Under the pieces are notes generated by a model. The model ran no database searches and was not told the DNA's origin. It worked only from the letters and a program-made list of their open reading frames with translations. Of a stretch of 6,429 bases of DNA, positions 4,721 through 6,429 are shown one piece after another (positions within the stretch are counted from its first letter, which is position 1; the number at the start of each line of letters is the position of its first letter). This DNA is from Acidobacteriaceae bacterium (GTDB taxonomy: Bacteria; Acidobacteriota; Terriglobia; Terriglobales; Acidobacteriaceae), in contig JASHUF010000084.1 in NCBI GenBank assembly GCA_030040175.1, positions 1-6,429 of the forward strand. Reading direction: 5' to 3'. Position numbers and translations under genes: made by a program.

Positions 4721-6079
4721 ATGAAATCGAAAAGAATCTTCACGACTCTTCTGGCAGTTTGCCTTCTGTTCGCGGGCGCCTCTGCCCGTGCGGCCACGGT
4801 GAGCGGCACGGTGACCGACAAGACCACGGGCAAGCCCGCTGCAGGTGATGCGGTGGTGCTGCTCGACGTGCAGGCGAATATGAGCGAAGCGGCGCACGCC
4901 ACCACCGACGCCAAGGGACATTACTCCATCACCGCGCCCGGCGATGGGCCGTATCTTGTACGCGTGACGCATCAGGGCGCGAGTTACTTTATCGCCGCGC
5001 CTCCGGGAGGAATGGCGGCCGGCGCAGGCTCCGGCGACATCGCCGTCTATGACGTGGCTGCCAAGGTGAGCGGCGTGTTCATCGAGGCCGACGTAATCGA
5101 GGCCGAAACCGACCCCAGCGGCGCGCTCAAGATCGACGAGCGCTACTTTGTGCACAACACCAGCTCGCCGCCGATGACGCAGTGGAGCGCGAAGTCGTTC
5201 TCCATCGTGCTGCCGGCCGAGGCGCAGGTGACCGATACGGAAGCGCAGCGGCCGAGCGGGTTGCCCACCGCGGCGAAGATGGAGCCGGACGGCGCCAAGG
5301 GCCATTACTCGTTCGACCTTCCCATCGAGCCCGACAACGGCGAAAAAGACACGATGTTCCAGATCGGCTACACGCTGCCCTACCCGGGCGAGAAATACAC
5401 TTTCAAGCCCTCGATCACACTGCCCGCCGACAACTTCGCCGTGCTGCTGCCCAAGTCCATGACCTTCGCGCCGGGCGCCGGTTTGAACTTCAATCCGGTG
5501 AATGAGGACCCCAGCGTGCAGACATTTCTGTTGAAGAACGTGACGCCGGGCGAGGCAATTGCCTTCACCATCTCCGGCGAAGGGCAGATTCCGCGCCAGA
5601 CCCAGGCCGACAACGGCAGCCAGGACACCGGCAGCCAGAGTGCGGCCGCCAATGGCCAGCCCGGCGGCGGCATCGGCGCGCCCATTGACACGCCCGACCC
5701 GCTGAGCAAATACAAGTGGTGGATTCTGGGCGCGCTGGCGCTGCTGCTGGCCACGGCTGCGGCTTTTCTGCTGCGGCGGCCAGCGGTTGCCATGGCCGGC
5801 GCACCGGCCTCCGCAGCGCCGACTCCGTACGCCGCGCAATCCGGCGCCGGGTCCAATCCGGCGCAACCCGCAACCGGACAGTTTGCCATGCGGCCCCCCG
5901 CGGCGAATCCCGTTCCGGTTGCCGCAGCGGGTACGAACGCCGCGCTGCTCAGCGTGCTCAAGGAAGAGCTCTTCGCCATCGAGAGCGAAAAGATCGCGGG
6001 CACGCTTTCTCTGGCCGATTACGCCGAGCAGAAGGCCGCGCTCGAAGTGGTGCTGAAGCGGGCGCTGAAAAAGCAGTGA
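4721..6079 (+). CDS. Secreted, single-pass membrane protein with carboxypeptidase-regulatory-like domain and cytoplasmic helical motif
   Basis: This 452-residue protein has a signal peptide (MKSKR, a hydrophobic core, probable cleavage after ARA at residue 24). A carboxypeptidase regulatory-like beta-sandwich follows at about 25-95 (VSGTVTDKTTGKPAAG, TTDAKGHYSI, YLVRVTHQG). Next come a second beta-rich region at about 108-290 that I do not recognise, a Gln/Ser/Gly-rich linker (292-327), one membrane helix (333-351, ending LLRRP) and an Ala/Pro-rich tail. The C-terminus is a helical hairpin (406-452) of the form KEELF..E, turn with G, DY, KAAL. This last motif resembles SHOCT-like C-terminal motifs and the helical part of the protein at 3925. 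C14 does not sit in a good lipobox. The start is set by the signal peptide; the ribosome site is weak. Its position suggests a link to envelope or cytochrome biogenesis, but its function is unknown. Confidence 0.85.
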   Translation: MKSKRIFTTLLAVCLLFAGASARAATVSGTVTDKTTGKPAAGDAVVLLDVQANMSEAAHATTDAKGHYSITAPGDGPYLVRVTHQGASYFIAAPPGGMAAGAGSGDIAVYDVAAKVSGVFIEADVIEAETDPSGALKIDERYFVHNTSSPPMTQWSAKSFSIVLPAEAQVTDTEAQRPSGLPTAAKMEPDGAKGHYSFDLPIEPDNGEKDTMFQIGYTLPYPGEKYTFKPSITLPADNFAVLLPKSMTFAPGAGLNFNPVNEDPSVQTFLLKNVTPGEAIAFTISGEGQIPRQTQADNGSQDTGSQSAAANGQPGGGIGAPIDTPDPLSKYKWWILGALALLLATAAAFLLRRPAVAMAGAPASAAPTPYAAQSGAGSNPAQPATGQFAMRPPAANPVPVAAAGTNAALLSVLKEELFAIESEKIAGTLSLADYAEQKAALEVVLKRALKKQ

Positions 6080-6094
6080 TCAGTGGTCAGTGGT
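6074..6094. repeat. Three tandem 7-bp repeats CAGTGAT/CAGTGGT/CAGTGGT over a stop codon
   Basis: Three consecutive heptamers, CAGTGAT then CAGTGGT twice, begin in the last codon of the preceding gene and include its TGA (6077-6079). They fill much of the 35-base gap before the next gene. Such short repeats at gene ends are probably slippage products. No regulatory role is visible. Confidence 0.6.
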
Positions 6095-6114
6095 CCCTGA
6101 TTTATCCTTCCCCC

Positions 6115-6429
6115 ATGAAGACTCTGCTGCGCACGCTGCTCTATCTGGCATCGGTGGTGTGGCTGGGCGCGGAGATTTTTTTCCCCGTGATGGCCGCGGT
6201 CGCCTTCACCACGCTCGCGCCCGATATGCACGCGGCCGGCACCATCGTCGGACATCTGCTGGGGATTCTGCACCGCATGGGTCTGGTTTCCGGCATCGTG
6301 CTGCTGGCGCTGCTGGCGCTGGCGCCGGCGTGGGGCATTTACAAGCCGCGTGCGGTGCTGGCGCCCATGGTGCTGGTGGTGCTCATGATGGGCTGCACGG
6401 TTTATTCGCAGTGGGGCATCATTCCCGCC
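6115..6429 (+). CDS. DUF4149-like polytopic membrane protein (3' truncated by window edge)
   Basis: The frame opens at ATG 6115 and stays open to the window end, giving 105 visible residues. Three to four hydrophobic segments are visible: about residues 5-33, 41-50 (less hydrophobic), 54-75 and 80-95. The pattern fits the DUF4149 (TMEM205-like) family: a first helix with WLGAEIFFPVMAAVAF, an AAGTIVGHLLGILHRMG stretch, two hydrophobic helices, and a YSQWGIIP end, after which the family usually continues with a charged P-x-M segment. The biochemical function of the family is not known. No Shine-Dalgarno sequence is visible; the upstream bases are pyrimidine-rich. The start lies 35 bases after the preceding stop, so it could be co-transcribed with that gene. 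Confidence 0.8.
   Translation, partial: MKTLLRTLLYLASVVWLGAEIFFPVMAAVAFTTLAPDMHAAGTIVGHLLGILHRMGLVSGIVLLALLALAPAWGIYKPRAVLAPMVLVVLMMGCTVYSQWGIIPA

Noticed and set aside
4721..4762. Lipoprotein signal peptide at Cys14 of the 452-residue protein
   Set aside because: The residues before the Cys (LLAV) do not give a good lipobox because Val is at -1, while a normal A-x-A cleavage site follows at residue 24.
4220..5866. Long 548-codon open frame on the - strand, antisense to the anchored-protein gene and the repeat region
   Set aside because: Its product is Arg/Gly/Ala-rich without domain character, and its last third is the translated tandem array. It mirrors a well-supported + strand gene in high-GC DNA, where such shadows are common.

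Overview
The window is GC-rich, and every supported gene lies on the + strand. The protein types (a MEDS-domain sensor, an unusual Cys-rich CcmH, a reduced CcmI-like protein and an anchored protein with a carboxypeptidase-regulatory-like domain) and the hairpin-rich intergenic repeats suggest a soil-type Acidobacteriota (Terriglobia-like) genome. That assignment is by eye, without any database search.

Positions 1-1047 hold a small signalling module. It starts with the C-terminal part of a MEDS sensory-domain protein. A stand-alone CheY-like receiver follows, with Gly at the phospho-acceptor position and Arg in place of the conserved Lys, so it is probably a pseudo-receiver. Positions 1048-1336 are non-coding and carry a perfect TGTGA-N6-TCACA palindrome of the Crp/Fnr type, about 180 bp before the start of ccmF.

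Positions 1337-4203 are a compact cytochrome c maturation (system I) operon. ccmF (haem lyase core, with the WWD motif and four candidate haem-ligand histidines) overlaps ccmH (apocytochrome thiol reductase subunit, with C-x-C-x-C instead of C-x2-C) by one base. A 92-residue membrane-anchored coiled-coil protein resembling only the N-terminal part of CcmI follows after 3 bases. No ccmG lies between ccmF and ccmH.

Positions 4204-4720 are non-coding and highly structured. A 12-unit, 20-bp tandem array sits among several strong hairpins, all bracketed by an imperfect 17-bp inverted repeat. The whole looks like a REP/MITE-like intergenic element. Positions 4721-6079 encode a secreted, single-pass membrane protein whose short cytoplasmic C-terminal helical motif resembles the one in the CcmI-like protein. 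A 7-bp triplicate repeat covers its stop codon. A DUF4149-like polytopic membrane protein begins at 6115 and runs off the window.

Functionally, ccmF, ccmH and the CcmI-like protein should act together to reduce apocytochrome c and attach haem outside the cytoplasmic membrane. Whether the anchored 452-residue protein takes part is open. No CRISPR array, tRNA, rRNA or complete transposase was seen.
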